Source: Phycisphaeraceae bacterium
GTDB taxonomy: Bacteria; Planctomycetota; Phycisphaerae; Phycisphaerales; Phycisphaeraceae
Length of the DNA stretch: 64,000 nucleotides
Assembly: GCA_020851465.1 (NCBI GenBank)
Contig: JADZCR010000003.1
Coordinates: 1 to 64,000 of the forward strand
Reading direction: 5' to 3'
The translations under genes were made by a program, and so were the position numbers. The notes under the pieces are model-generated. The model saw only the letters and a program-made list of their open reading frames with translations. It was not told the DNA's origin and did not search any database. Shown here one piece after another: positions 27,284-36,141 of the stretch. The stretch's first letter is position 1. Every line of letters starts with the position of its first letter.

Positions 27284-27682
27284 TTACTCGACGGTGCAAA
27301 TAAGCTCCCCACCGACATGCTGTGCCCGCGCCTGACGGTCGCTCAGCACGCCCTTGGGTGTGGTCAGAATCGCAATACCCAGGCCTTCCAGCGGACGCGG
27401 AAGATCAGCGAACTTCGCATACACCCGACGACCGGGCTTGCTCGTGCGCTGGAGGCTGTGGATCAGATCCTCACCCTTGGGTCCGTAGCGCAGTTCAACA
27501 CGGAGGATGCCCTGACGGCCATCGTCAATCACGGCGAAATCCGTGATGTAGCCTTCTTCCTTGAGCACCTTGGCGATGCCCTGGCATACCTTGCTGTTAC
27601 GGCAATCCACCTTCGCAGCCTTGTTGCGGGCTGCGTTACGGATGCGGGTGAGCATATCGGCGATCGTGTCACTAAGAGCCAT
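27284..27682 (-). CDS. rpsH: 30S ribosomal protein S8
   Basis: 132 residues. DTIADMLTRIRNAARNKAAK opens the chain and GIAILTTPKGVLSDRQARAQ closes it. S8 binds the central domain of 16S rRNA and in Escherichia coli also represses the spc operon through its own mRNA; whether that holds here is not visible. Confidence 0.97.
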   Translation of the reverse strand: MALSDTIADMLTRIRNAARNKAAKVDCRNSKVCQGIAKVLKEEGYITDFAVIDDGRQGILRVELRYGPKGEDLIHSLQRTSKPGRRVYAKFADLPRPLEGLGIAILTTPKGVLSDRQARAQHVGGELICTVE

Positions 27683-27764
27683 TCATCAATCTCCATTTGG
27701 CCGGCAGCCATGCAGGGGTCCGGCATCAGGGGCCGCACCGGGCACCTGTCATCTGATTACCGAC

Positions 27765-28034
27765 TCACCAGGACGCTTTCCTCATCCCCGGAATCTTGCC
27801 TTCCAGTGCGAGCTTACGAAGCATCAGTCGCGAGATCTTGAACTTTCGATACACAGCGCGGCTACGACCTGTCAGAGCACACATGCTCTTGATACGGGTC
27901 GGGCTTGCATCACGCGGAAGTTTGGCCAATCCCGCGTAGTCTCCCGCCTTTTTCATCTCCAGACGTTTCTGGCGATGCTTGGCCACGGTCTTTTCGATCC
28001 GTTTCATTCTTTCCAGTGTTGACTTGCAGGCCAT
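27765..28034 (-). CDS. rpsN: 30S ribosomal protein S14 (zinc-free form)
   Basis: 89 residues, the longer C-minus type: it has no CxxC zinc ribbon. [40 protein letters not shown] and [11 protein letters not shown] are clear. Located between rplE and rpsH as expected. Confidence 0.96.
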   Translation of the reverse strand: MACKSTLERMKRIEKTVAKHRQKRLEMKKAGDYAGLAKLPRDASPTRIKSMCALTGRSRAVYRKFKISRLMLRKLALEGKIPGMRKASW

Positions 28035-28095
28035 GTCGTGCTCCCAGGCCGTGTGACTTCATCCGGTCACGGCCGATTCTTAAATCTCAATTCGT

Positions 28096-28701
28096 TCAGG
28101 ATGCTCGCTTTGACTGACGATCCTCAGGACGCTGGAAGGGAATTCCCAACTCCTGGAGCACCAGTCGTGATTTTTCATCCGTGCTGTTCTTGAATACAAA
28201 CGTAATGTGCATGCCGTGTGTAAACTGGGCTTCGGCCATGTTGACTTCAGGGAAAATACCCTGTTCCGTCACGCCGAAGGAGTAGTTACCCCGGCCGTCA
28301 AAACTCTTGGGGTTGAGGCCGCGGAAGTCTTTGATGCGCGGGATTGCCAGCGTAACGAGCCGATCGATGAACTCCCACATCCGCGCACCACGAAGCGTAA
28401 CCATCGCACCGACTTCGTAGCCCTCGCGGAGCTTGAAGTTCGACACTGATTTTTTGGCGGTCTTCATGATCGCCTTCTGGCCGGTGATGACCGAAAGATC
28501 AGAGAGTGTCTGCTCCTTGGCCTTGGCGTTGAGCTTCGACCCTTCGAGCGACTTGCCCAGACCGACATTGACGATGACCTTATCGAGTCGCGGGAGGGCC
28601 ATCGGATTGGTGATGCCGAAGTCTTTCCTGACACGCTCAGCCACCGGGCCGGTGAAGCGTTGCTTCATTCGGGGATTGAGTTTTGCGGTTGCAGTTGCCA
28701 T
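28096..28701 (-). CDS. rplE: 50S ribosomal protein L5
   Basis: 201 residues from ATG 28701 (GGAAG five bases upstream); ATG 28713 is an alternative four codons earlier. MALPRLDKVIVNVGLGKSLE, GAMVTLRGARMWEFIDRLV and FRGLNPKSFDGRGNYSFG are conserved. It contacts 5S rRNA and P-site tRNA. Confidence 0.96.
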   Translation of the reverse strand: MATATAKLNPRMKQRFTGPVAERVRKDFGITNPMALPRLDKVIVNVGLGKSLEGSKLNAKAKEQTLSDLSVITGQKAIMKTAKKSVSNFKLREGYEVGAMVTLRGARMWEFIDRLVTLAIPRIKDFRGLNPKSFDGRGNYSFGVTEQGIFPEVNMAEAQFTHGMHITFVFKNSTDEKSRLVLQELGIPFQRPEDRQSKRAS

Positions 28702-28754
28702 ACGTTCTTCCATTTCAGCCCCGACTGCGGGGCATCATGCACATTTAATTTCCG

Positions 28755-29135
28755 TCAGCGTGACGCCTTCCGAAGTTCCTGGCCGATGGGCTGACCGCTT
28801 TTGACACCCACACGAACTTTCGCGCCATCTTTGCGCGTCTCGAACCGGATACGAGTAGCCTTGCCCTCGGATACCGGCATGACGTTGGAAATGTGGATGG
28901 GCATTTCCTTTTCGATCACTCCGCCTCGCGGCTGGCTCTGTGTCGGTCGGACGTTTTTCTTGCGGATATTGACGCCTTCAACGACAACACGCGATGTATT
29001 GGCGCAACTGCCAACGATCACGCGAAGAACTTTGCGCGGCGTCGTGTCACGCACCTGACGCTCACCCACGCGACGCTTGCTGCCCGCGCCGGAGATCACC
29101 ACCACCAGATCGCCTTTTCTTACATGTCGTGCCAT
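28755..29135 (-). CDS. rplX: 50S ribosomal protein L24
   Basis: 126 residues, slightly long. The KOW motif [19 protein letters not shown] opens the protein, followed by [20 protein letters not shown] and [10 protein letters not shown]. One of the assembly initiators of the large subunit. Confidence 0.96.
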   Translation of the reverse strand: MARHVRKGDLVVVISGAGSKRRVGERQVRDTTPRKVLRVIVGSCANTSRVVVEGVNIRKKNVRPTQSQPRGGVIEKEMPIHISNVMPVSEGKATRIRFETRKDGAKVRVGVKSGQPIGQELRKASR

Positions 29136-29203
29136 AGTTCACCTTCACTACCGCTGCTGATTTTTCTCGAAGCAAACCCTCGCATCCAACTGCGATGATT
29201 CAC

Positions 29204-29587
29204 TTACACAACCTCCGAAGCCAGGGAGACGATCTTCATGTACTTGTCACGCAGTTCACGAGCAACGGCTCCGAAGATGCGGGTGCCGCGTGGATTACCT
29301 TCGTCGTCGATGAGCACCACTGCGTTGCGGTCGAACCGCACATAGCTGCCGTCGTCGCGGCGGATCGGGTAGCTTGTGCGAACCACCACAGCCTTGACCA
29401 CGGTGCCCGCCTTCATATCGCCGCCGGCCAGTGCCTTCTTGACGCTGCAGACGACCTGGTCGCCGACAGTCGCGGTGCGACGGATAAACTTGCCCTTGCG
29501 GGTCGTGCCGCCCATCACGTGGATGATGCCGACGACTTTCGCGCCGGTGTTATCCGCCACATCCACTCTTGCTTCGGTTTGAATCAT
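29204..29587 (-). CDS. rplN: 50S ribosomal protein L14
   Basis: 127 residues. [39 protein letters not shown] and [20 protein letters not shown] are typical. It forms an intersubunit bridge. Order rpsQ-rplN-rplX is kept. Confidence 0.97.
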   Translation of the reverse strand: MIQTEARVDVADNTGAKVVGIIHVMGGTTRKGKFIRRTATVGDQVVCSVKKALAGGDMKAGTVVKAVVVRTSYPIRRDDGSYVRFDRNAVVLIDDEGNPRGTRIFGAVARELRDKYMKIVSLASEVV

Positions 29588-29635
29588 GACTCATTTCCTG
29601 ACCGGCGAGGTTTTCGCCGACTTCACGCGGACTCG

Positions 29636-29947
29636 TTATTCAATTTCCGTCTTGTGTTCGAGCTGACCAGCCGACGCTTCGACGACTCGGACCAGCCGCC
29701 AACTCTTGGTCCTGCTGATCGGGCGGCAATTGGCGATCTCCACGCGGTCGCCGAGCTTGCTTACGTTCTTTTCGTCATGCACCTGGAACTTGGTCTGTTT
29801 CTTCAGGTACTTGCCATATTTGGGATGGCGTACTTGAAAGTCGATGGCGACCGTGCGCGTCTTGTCACGCTTGGCACTGGTGACGATGCCGACCTTCGTG
29901 CTCGTGAGGACGCGGCTGGACTGGGATTCCTGTGTCGCGGTAGCCAT
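29636..29947 (-). CDS. rpsQ: 30S ribosomal protein S17
   Basis: 103 residues, OB fold: KVGIVTSAKRDKTRTVAIDF, VHDEKNVSKLGDRVEIANCR and PISRTKSWRLVRVVE. Its ATG shares a base with the rpmC stop (TAATG), which implies coupled translation. Confidence 0.96.
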   Translation of the reverse strand: MATATQESQSSRVLTSTKVGIVTSAKRDKTRTVAIDFQVRHPKYGKYLKKQTKFQVHDEKNVSKLGDRVEIANCRPISRTKSWRLVRVVEASAGQLEHKTEIE

Positions 29948-30147
29948 TACTTGGCCTCCTTGGCGATGCGGAGTTTCTTCTCCGTGAGGATTCGGGCGAT
30001 ATCACGGCGGATGTTGCGAGCCTGACGGGGATTTTCGAGCTTTTCAGTCAAAGCCTTGGTCCTCAGGTCGTACAACTCACGACGGAGACGCTTCTCCTCA
30101 CTGGCGATCTCTTCCGCATTCAGTTTGTGTGCTTCACTGGCTTTCAT
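29947..30147 (-). CDS. rpmC: 50S ribosomal protein L29
   Basis: 66 residues, two helices: LNAEEIASEEKRLRRELYDL then LENPRQARNIRRDIARILT. It lies at the exit tunnel, a docking place for SRP and trigger factor. Overlaps rpsQ by one base. Confidence 0.95.
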   Translation of the reverse strand: MKASEAHKLNAEEIASEEKRLRRELYDLRTKALTEKLENPRQARNIRRDIARILTEKKLRIAKEAK

Positions 30148-30189
30148 GATTGTTCTCGTAAAGACACTGACTCCGATCTCACCGGAGTG

Positions 30190-30606
30190 TTACGCGTGCC
30201 TCCGTTCAATAAACCGGCAGCGGAACGGCATCTTGTGCGCCACACGCACCAGTGCCTGCTTCGCCACATCCGACGGCACGCCGGCGATCTCGAAAAGCAC
30301 CGTGCCGGGTTTCACTCGTGCCACCCAATACTCAGGCTCGGCCTTGCCCGTTCCCATTCGGGTTTCGAGCGGTTTCTTCGAAATCGGCTTGTCGGGAAAC
30401 ACTCGTACGTAAATCTTGCCTTCACGGCGAAGGAAGTGAGTCGCGGCAACGCGCCCCGCCTCGATCTGCCGGCCGCTGAGCCAGCCGATCGCCAGACACT
30501 GCAACCCGAAATCGCCGAACGCGACATAGTTGCCGCGCGTAGCGACGCCGCGCATTTTCCCGCGCTGCTGCTTGCGGAACTTCACTCTCTTAGGCATTAA
30601 CGGCAT
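30190..30606 (-). CDS. rplP: 50S ribosomal protein L16
   Basis: 138 residues. MPKRVKFRKQQRGKMRGVA, YVAFGDFGLQCLAIGWLSGR, VFPDKPISKKPLETRMGTGK and VARVKPGTVLFEIAGV are hallmarks. The first three codons (from 30606) may or may not be translated; ATG 30597 is the family's usual start. It stabilises A-site tRNA. Confidence 0.97.
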   Translation of the reverse strand: MPLMPKRVKFRKQQRGKMRGVATRGNYVAFGDFGLQCLAIGWLSGRQIEAGRVAATHFLRREGKIYVRVFPDKPISKKPLETRMGTGKAEPEYWVARVKPGTVLFEIAGVPSDVAKQALVRVAHKMPFRCRFIERRHA

Positions 30607-30661
30607 GCTTCAATCCTTCGTATCTGCCACCGCCGGGCATCTAATATCCGGCGAATGCTGT

Positions 30662-31366
30662 TTAGTGACGACCTCGTGCGCGGGGGCGGGCACCGGCTGC
30701 TTTCGACTCAAGCTCAGCTTCCTTCACCTCGCTGTACATGCCCTTATAAATCCACACCTTCACACCGATGACGCCGTACGTCGTGTAGGACTGCGCGAAG
30801 CCATAGGTCACGTTGGCCTGCAAGGTCTGGAGCGGAATTGAACCCAGACGCAGATCCTCGGTGCGGCTCATCTCATGACCACCCAGACGACCGGCGAGCT
30901 GAATTTTCACACCCTTAGCACCTGCGGCGATGGCGGCTTCGCCTTTCATCTTCATCACGCGGCGAAAGCTGGCGCGCTTGGCGAGCTGCTCGGCGATGCC
31001 CTCACCGATGAGCTGGGCATCGGCGTCAGGATTGCCGATCTCGATGCAGGAGATCGACACATTTCGTCCGGTCAGCCCCTGAAGATCCTGCGTGAGACGA
31101 TCGATTTCCGCACCCTTGGGGCCGATCACCAGGCCTGGTCGCGCGGTCTTGATGATGATCTTCAGCTCCTCGCGTGTGCGCTCGATATGCACATCGCTGA
31201 CCGCTGCGAACGGCGGCTTGCGGTTGAGTCGGTCATCAAGGAACTTGCGGATCTTCTGATCCTCCACGAGCAGCTCGCCATAGAGCGCCTTGGGGGCGTA
31301 CCAGCGGCTGCGGTGGGCCTCGGTGATACCGACGCGGAACCCGAATGGATGAACTTTCTGTCCCAT
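30662..31366 (-). CDS. rpsC: 30S ribosomal protein S3
   Basis: 234 residues with a KH domain (RPGLVIGPKGAEIDRLTQDL) and the C-terminal domain LAGRLGGHEMSRTEDLRLGS. MGQKVHPFGFRVGITEAHRS is the classical start. S3 lines the mRNA entry channel and contributes helicase activity. The tail is arginine-rich. Confidence 0.97.
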   Translation of the reverse strand: MGQKVHPFGFRVGITEAHRSRWYAPKALYGELLVEDQKIRKFLDDRLNRKPPFAAVSDVHIERTREELKIIIKTARPGLVIGPKGAEIDRLTQDLQGLTGRNVSISCIEIGNPDADAQLIGEGIAEQLAKRASFRRVMKMKGEAAIAAGAKGVKIQLAGRLGGHEMSRTEDLRLGSIPLQTLQANVTYGFAQSYTTYGVIGVKVWIYKGMYSEVKEAELESKAAGARPRARGRH

Positions 31367-31415
31367 GGTTTTTCTCGAAATCGAAGACCGCGGTCATTGA
31401 CCGCAGCTTCACACG

Positions 31416-31745
31416 TTATTTCACATCCACCGAAACAGTAATGTGGCTGGTGCGCTTCAGGATGCGGTGCGAACGGCCACGGTCCTTTGGTTGAAATCGC
31501 TTCATGGTCGGTCCGGAGTCAACACGGGCTTCGGTTACGACAAGCCTGCGAACATCGGCCTCGGCCTGATCGGCGTTGGCTTTGGCAGCCAACAGTGCCT
31601 GCTTGATATAAATCGCTGCACGGCGCTTCGAGAAGGTCAGCATTGTCACCGCCTCGTCGATACGCATGCCGCGGATCAGGGGAATCAGCGGCATAACCTT
31701 CTTGGGGCTGATCCGGACGCCGCGATGAGTATTAGTAAAAGCCAT
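31416..31745 (-). CDS. rplV: 50S ribosomal protein L22
   Basis: 109 residues. GVRISPKKVMPLIPLIRGMR and KRFQPKDRGRSHRILKRTSH are visible; the latter belongs to the hairpin that lines the exit tunnel near the macrolide site. Confidence 0.96.
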   Translation of the reverse strand: MAFTNTHRGVRISPKKVMPLIPLIRGMRIDEAVTMLTFSKRRAAIYIKQALLAAKANADQAEADVRRLVVTEARVDSGPTMKRFQPKDRGRSHRILKRTSHITVSVDVK

Positions 31746-31798
31746 GATTCAATTCCGTCTTGATGGCCGGTGGCGTGAAAGCCCCGACTCACTTGAAC

Positions 31799-32089
31799 TC
31801 AGATCGCTCCGACTGTCCGCTGTGCCTTCGTTCCGGTCGTATGGCCACGGAACACACGTGTCGGGCTGAACTCGCCGAGCTTGTGCCCCACCATGTCCTC
31901 AGTGACGAAGACGTTCTGGAACAGCTTGCCGTTGTGAACCAGGAAGGTGTGTCCGACAAACTCAGGCACGATCGTGCAGTTGCGTGCCCATGTCTTGATC
32001 GGCTCCTTGCGGTTCATCTGGGTGAGCTTCTCGACCTTGCGGTAGAGCCGCTCCTCGACATATGGGCCTTTTTTCAATGAACGTGGCAT
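31799..32089 (-). CDS. rpsS: 30S ribosomal protein S19
   Basis: 96 residues. [40 protein letters not shown] and [17 protein letters not shown] are diagnostic. It binds the head with S13. Confidence 0.97.
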   Translation of the reverse strand: MPRSLKKGPYVEERLYRKVEKLTQMNRKEPIKTWARNCTIVPEFVGHTFLVHNGKLFQNVFVTEDMVGHKLGEFSPTRVFRGHTTGTKAQRTVGAI

Positions 32090-32149
32090 AAAGTCTTTCC
32101 TTCAGCGAGCCGGATAGTTTTTGACCCGGATCTGCGTGACTCATCCATT

Positions 32150-33004
32150 TCAGAGCACCAGTTGTCCGTATCGCTTGCTGAAGCGACGGCGAATGATGCG
32201 TTTGTTCGATGCTTTGCGGGGGTTACGGGTTTTACCGCCCTTGGCGAGAACGCCCGTCGGAGAAGCCGGCGGACGGTTGCCCTTGCTGCGTCCTGAGCCG
32301 CCACCCATCGGATGCTTTTCATGCGTCATCGCCATACCGCGCGTCGTCGGGCGAATGCCCATGTGTCGCTTGCGGCCGGCCTTTCCAAGTTTCACGTTCT
32401 GATGATCGGTGTTGCCGATCTGTCCAATCGTTGCACGGCAGTTTGTCGAGACCTGACGGATTTCACCAGAGGGGAAAACCAGGGTCGCCCAGCCGCCTTC
32501 TTTGTTTGTCAACCGTGCGTACATACCGGCTGAGCGGCACATCTGGCCGCCCTTGCCCGGAACCAGCTCAATGTTGTGTACGTTAAGACCGGCTGGAATG
32601 AACTGGAGAGGCATCGCGTTCCCCGTCTTGGGTTCAGCGGCCTTGTCGCTCGAAACGAACACGTCGCCGTCCTTCATGCCGATCGCCGCGAGGATGTAAC
32701 GGCGTTCGCCATCGGGATACTCAACGAGTGCGATATTGCATGAACGATTCGGGTCATACTCGATACCGACGACTTTTGCGGGCTGGTCGAGCTTGCAACG
32801 CTTGAAGTCGATGATGCGATAGCGCTGTTTGGCACCGCCACCGATGTGACGCTGCGTGATGAATCCGTGGTGATTGCGTCCGCCCGACTTAGGCTTGGGC
32901 GCGAGCAGCCGCTTCTCCGGCTCAAACTTCGTGACCTCGGAAAAGAGGTTGACCGACGCATTGCGGCGTCCGGCACTGGTTCGTTTATAAATTCGGATGG
33001 CCAT
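32150..33004 (-). CDS. rplB: 50S ribosomal protein L2
   Basis: 284 residues. [40 protein letters not shown] and the peptidyl-transferase-adjacent [20 protein letters not shown] are present. It is needed for subunit association and sits beside the catalytic centre. Confidence 0.97.
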   Translation of the reverse strand: MAIRIYKRTSAGRRNASVNLFSEVTKFEPEKRLLAPKPKSGGRNHHGFITQRHIGGGAKQRYRIIDFKRCKLDQPAKVVGIEYDPNRSCNIALVEYPDGERRYILAAIGMKDGDVFVSSDKAAEPKTGNAMPLQFIPAGLNVHNIELVPGKGGQMCRSAGMYARLTNKEGGWATLVFPSGEIRQVSTNCRATIGQIGNTDHQNVKLGKAGRKRHMGIRPTTRGMAMTHEKHPMGGGSGRSKGNRPPASPTGVLAKGGKTRNPRKASNKRIIRRRFSKRYGQLVL

Positions 33005-33096
33005 GGTTTTCTCTTGGGATGCTGTGGGCTGACAACCCTTGCGTCATTGTTTTCGCAGGCCGGTGACTCCACGAGCCACGACGCTGCGCCGAACCT

Positions 33097-33378
33097 TTAG
33101 ATCACCTCAATCTTGTCATCGGGGTGCAACTGCACGACCGCCTTTTTGAAGTCCCCGGTATTACTCAGCCCGTAGCGAGTGCGGAAGCTCTTGCCCTTAC
33201 GGATCTGGGTGCTGATCTTCTGCACGCGAACGTTGTAGATCTCAGCGATCGCACGCTTAATCTGATCTTTCGTCGCACGAGGATCAACGACGAAGCTGTA
33301 ACGATTACGCGCGGTCCCCTCCCACGAACTTTTTTCCGTGATGAGCGGGTGTTTAACGATGTCGGTCGCGGTTGCCAT
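33097..33378 (-). CDS. rplW: 50S ribosomal protein L23
   Basis: 93 residues. IVKHPLITEKSSWEGTARNR, FVVDPRATKDQIKRAIAEIY and IRKGKSFRTRYGLSNTGDFK are typical. Main docking site for trigger factor and SRP at the tunnel exit. Its ATG follows the rplD stop with no gap (TAAATG). Confidence 0.96.
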   Translation of the reverse strand: MATATDIVKHPLITEKSSWEGTARNRYSFVVDPRATKDQIKRAIAEIYNVRVQKISTQIRKGKSFRTRYGLSNTGDFKKAVVQLHPDDKIEVI

Positions 33379-34113
33379 TTACCTGGCCTCCTTCTTCTTC
33401 GGTGCGGGAGACTTGCGAGTCGTCTTGGCCGCACGACCGTTTCCAGCCTCGGATGCCTTGGTGTCAGAGTGACCGTTGGAACCCGAACCAGCTTTTGCCT
33501 GATCGATCCAGCTCTGGAGTGCAGCCTTCTCCGCGAGGAGGAAGCGATGGCTCAACAGGCTGAACACATTGATCTGATCAACACGGGAAACGCTGACCTG
33601 ATTCAGATTGCTCGCAGAACGGGCCTGATGAGTGCGGGTGTCGGAAAGCGCGAGCAGGCAGGAGCGGTCGATCTTGAGGGTTTCGAGCAGGCCGGCAAAC
33701 TGTTTCGTGCTGGGCTTTTCAAAGGCGAGCTTATCGAGGAGCTTGATCTCGCCGTCCCTGGCCTTGGCGAGCAGAGCGTTGCGATTGGCGAGGCGGCGCA
33801 TCTTGTCGGGCATGTCACGGCGGAAAGAATGCGGCTTTTTACTGTGACCGCGACCGCCGCCCTTCATGATGTTCGCACGAATCGAACCACGGCGGGCGTT
33901 ACCCGTGTGCTTCTGTTTGTAGAGTTTACGGGTTGAACCTTCGACCTGACCACGGCCTTTTGTCGCCGAGGTTCCCTGACGCTGATTGGCGTGATAGCGG
34001 ACGTATGCCTGCTTGAGCAGGTCGAGATTGATCTCGCCGCCGAGTAGTGCCTCATCGAGCTTCAGGCTGTCAACCTGTTTTCCCTTGATGTCGAATACTG
34101 GAATATCAATCAT
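33379..34113 (-). CDS. rplD: 50S ribosomal protein L4 with C-terminal tail
   Basis: 244 residues from ATG 34113 with GGTGA five bases upstream; 25 longer codons are not family-like. The tunnel loop GTSATKGRGQVEGSTRKLYK and HTGNARRGSIRANIMKGGG are clear. After the L4 core a tail of about 45 residues, rich in alanine, glycine, serine and lysine, follows. In Escherichia coli L4 regulates its own operon; the hairpins before rpsJ could be a comparable target, though no match is shown. Confidence 0.95.
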   Translation of the reverse strand: MIDIPVFDIKGKQVDSLKLDEALLGGEINLDLLKQAYVRYHANQRQGTSATKGRGQVEGSTRKLYKQKHTGNARRGSIRANIMKGGGRGHSKKPHSFRRDMPDKMRRLANRNALLAKARDGEIKLLDKLAFEKPSTKQFAGLLETLKIDRSCLLALSDTRTHQARSASNLNQVSVSRVDQINVFSLLSHRFLLAEKAALQSWIDQAKAGSGSNGHSDTKASEAGNGRAAKTTRKSPAPKKKEAR

Positions 34114-34316
34114 GGCTCTCACCTGCATCCGGCGACGGGACAATCCCGCAGCGGGGAAAGATTGGAGCGGCTGGTTATCACCGCCCAAACCTGCACTCGA
34201 TGTCGCGGCGTCGCGGTATCATCCGGCTTTGCCGGCGTGCAAACCTCAAAGTGTTTCGTTCAAAGCAAGAAGACGATTCTCGACTCTGAACGGACACTCC
34301 ATCTTTTGCACCAGAC

Positions 34317-35000
34317 CTACGACGCCTTGGCTACCTTAGCCTTGCCCTTGTAGAGGCGAACGGCCTCCCGAATCACTACAAAACCCTGGTTAGCACCGGG
34401 CACCGGGCCCTTGACCATCACCAGGTTTCGATCTTTATCAATGGCCACCACTTCCAGGCTGCGCACGGTCGTCTTCTCGTCGCCGAGGTGACCGGCCATG
34501 CGTTTGCCCTTCTTGGGGCGACCGCTGTATCCACGGTTCGTGGCATGACTGGCGATCGAGCCGCCGGACCGGTGCTTTCGCTCGGTGCCGTGCGAGGCCG
34601 GCTGTCCGCCGAAGTTCCATCGCTTCATAACACCAGCGAAACCCTTGCCTTTGCTCTGTCCGGTCACGTCCACAAACTTGATATTTTCAAAAGACGCAGC
34701 TCCGACTTCCTGCCCGAGCTGGTAATTTTCCAATTCTTTCGCAGTCGCACGAAACTCCCGGTGGAAGCGACGCGGAGCCAACCCCGCCTTCCCGTCGTGC
34801 CCGATCATCGGGATCGTCGAGTTGCGCGGTTTAATCTCATCAAAAGCGAGTTGCACGGCTGTGTAGCCGTCTTTTTCCTCGGTCTTGATCTGACTGACGA
34901 AGCACGGACCGGTCTGGATCACCGTCACAGGCACGTTCTGGCCAGCGGCGTTATACAGACGGGTCATGCCGATTTTTCGACCCAGCAGCGTGGTAGCCAT
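34317..35000 (-). CDS. rplC: 50S ribosomal protein L3
   Basis: 227 residues. MATTLLGRKIGMTRLYNAAG, SKGKGFAGVMKRWNFGGQPA and GRPKKGKRMAGHLGDEKTTV are diagnostic. An early-assembling protein near the peptidyl-transferase centre. The 116-base gap upstream, after rpsJ, holds a terminator-like hairpin. Confidence 0.97.
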   Translation of the reverse strand: MATTLLGRKIGMTRLYNAAGQNVPVTVIQTGPCFVSQIKTEEKDGYTAVQLAFDEIKPRNSTIPMIGHDGKAGLAPRRFHREFRATAKELENYQLGQEVGAASFENIKFVDVTGQSKGKGFAGVMKRWNFGGQPASHGTERKHRSGGSIASHATNRGYSGRPKKGKRMAGHLGDEKTTVRSLEVVAIDKDRNLVMVKGPVPGANQGFVVIREAVRLYKGKAKVAKAS

Positions 35001-35081
35001 CGTTCAAATCTCCAAGGGGTCCATTTCGGAGGATCGTGTCGCGGTGCGACAGAGGATCACGTCCCCTGCTTGATTTCATCC

Positions 35082-35115
35082 AAACAAATAAGGCCTCGCT
35101 ATTACAGCGGGGCCT
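35082..35115 (-). terminator. Terminator-like hairpin between rpsJ and rplC
   Basis: On the minus strand AGGCCCCGC (35115-35107) pairs with GCGAGGCCT (35099-35091) with one mismatch and is followed by TATTTGTTTG. It begins six bases after the rpsJ stop. It could be a partial terminator that sets the ratio of rpsJ to the rest of the operon, or an mRNA-processing or stability stem. Confidence 0.5.
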
Positions 35116-35120
35116 CTCAT

Positions 35121-35429
35121 TTACGCCTTGATCTTCACGAACACACCAGCCGGAACAACCAGACGGTTGAGTGCTTCGACCGTGCGGGCATTGGGATCTT
35201 TAATGTCAATGATGCGCTTATGCGTGCGAATCTCAAACTGTTCACGCGACTTCTTGTCAATATGCGGGCTGCGAAGAACCGTATATCGCTCAATGCGTGT
35301 CGGCAGCGGTACCGGCCCGGCGACCTTGGCATTGGTCCGCTTGGCGTGGTCCACAATCTCCCGAGCCGAGGCATCAAGAGCCTGGTGGTCGTACGCTTCC
35401 ATTCTGATGCGAATCTTGCCTGCGGTCAT
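35121..35429 (-). CDS. rpsJ: 30S ribosomal protein S10
   Basis: 102 residues. [40 protein letters not shown] and [20 protein letters not shown] are diagnostic. S10 is both a head protein and, as NusE, a transcription antitermination factor. First gene of the superoperon; tuf, often just upstream, is absent. Confidence 0.97.
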   Translation of the reverse strand: MTAGKIRIRMEAYDHQALDASAREIVDHAKRTNAKVAGPVPLPTRIERYTVLRSPHIDKKSREQFEIRTHKRIIDIKDPNARTVEALNRLVVPAGVFVKIKA

Positions 35430-35475
35430 TCCGGTCGAACCCGTAAAAGCTTGTAGTCCCTGAATCCGCCCCGTT

Positions 35476-35578
35476 CGCAGCTCAACAAGCTGCGAGTCAT
35501 TTCAAGGTCCGATCACACAAAAATGCTGCATTACCAGCCATTTCCGCTGATCGGGCGGGTACCGATACCGGCACCCGC
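35476..35578 (-). promoter_or_regulatory. Structured leader of the S10 operon
   Basis: About 160 bases separate the predicted start of transcription from rpsJ. Two strong hairpins lie in it: GCGGGTGCCG/CGGTACCCGC (35578-35555, one G-U pair) and CGCAGCT/AGCTGCG (35494-35476). Such leaders often bind a ribosomal protein for feedback control. The regulator here is not evident. Confidence 0.45.
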
Positions 35579-35595
35579 AATCGGGCGAGTCGAAT

Positions 35596-35623
35596 AGGAT
35601 AACCAAACCTCTGCCGCTGTCAA
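35596..35623 (-). promoter_or_regulatory. Promoter of the S10-spc-alpha superoperon
   Basis: TTGACA (minus strand, 35623-35618), a 16-base spacer and TATCCT (35601-35596). The -35 is perfect and the -10 close to consensus. Transcription should begin near 35589. Confidence 0.75.
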
Positions 35624-35649
35624 CCTGCGATCACGTTTTCCATCAGCCG

Positions 35650-36069
35650 CTATTTCTGTGACTCCCTTTCGTCCGCCCGCTTGACCGCGGCCAGGACTTC
35701 TTCGTTCACGAAAATAGGCACATCGGTGGCCACACCCAGCGCAATCGCATCGCTGGGGCGGGAGTCTATGTCAATCACCTCACCTCCGCGACGAAGATAC
35801 AGCCGTGCGAAAAATGTACTCTCCTGAAGATCGCTGATGATGACTTTTTCCATCGTCCCGCCGAGTGATTCGATCACTGCCGCCAGCAACTCATGGGTCT
35901 GCGGCCGGGGCGGAGCCTGCCCCATAATGCGGCGTTCAATCGCCATCGCCTCGTGAATACCAATCAAGATTGGGAGAATCCGCTCGCCATCCACCTCCCG
36001 TAACTCGACGACATGGATATCGCTGGTTTCACGGATCAGAACACGGGAAACTTCCATTCTCACATCCAT
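35650..36069 (-). CDS. Bifunctional nuclease family protein (DUF151)
   Basis: 139 residues from ATG 36069, five bases after GAGGA. The family pattern is LPILIGIHEAMAIERRIMGQ, RPQTHELLAAVIESLGG, FFARLYLRR and DIDSRPSDAIALGVATDVPI. Plant and bacterial members have RNase and DNase activity, but the cellular role is poorly defined. It stands alone between rpsJ and the xylose isomerase-like gene on the same strand. Confidence 0.88.
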   Translation of the reverse strand: MDVRMEVSRVLIRETSDIHVVELREVDGERILPILIGIHEAMAIERRIMGQAPPRPQTHELLAAVIESLGGTMEKVIISDLQESTFFARLYLRRGGEVIDIDSRPSDAIALGVATDVPIFVNEEVLAAVKRADERESQK

Positions 36070-36141
36070 GGGCTTCCTCACGTTCAAGTATCCGAACCGG
36101 ATAATTTTATCCCTATCCTCCGGCCTCGGACGAATGAAATT

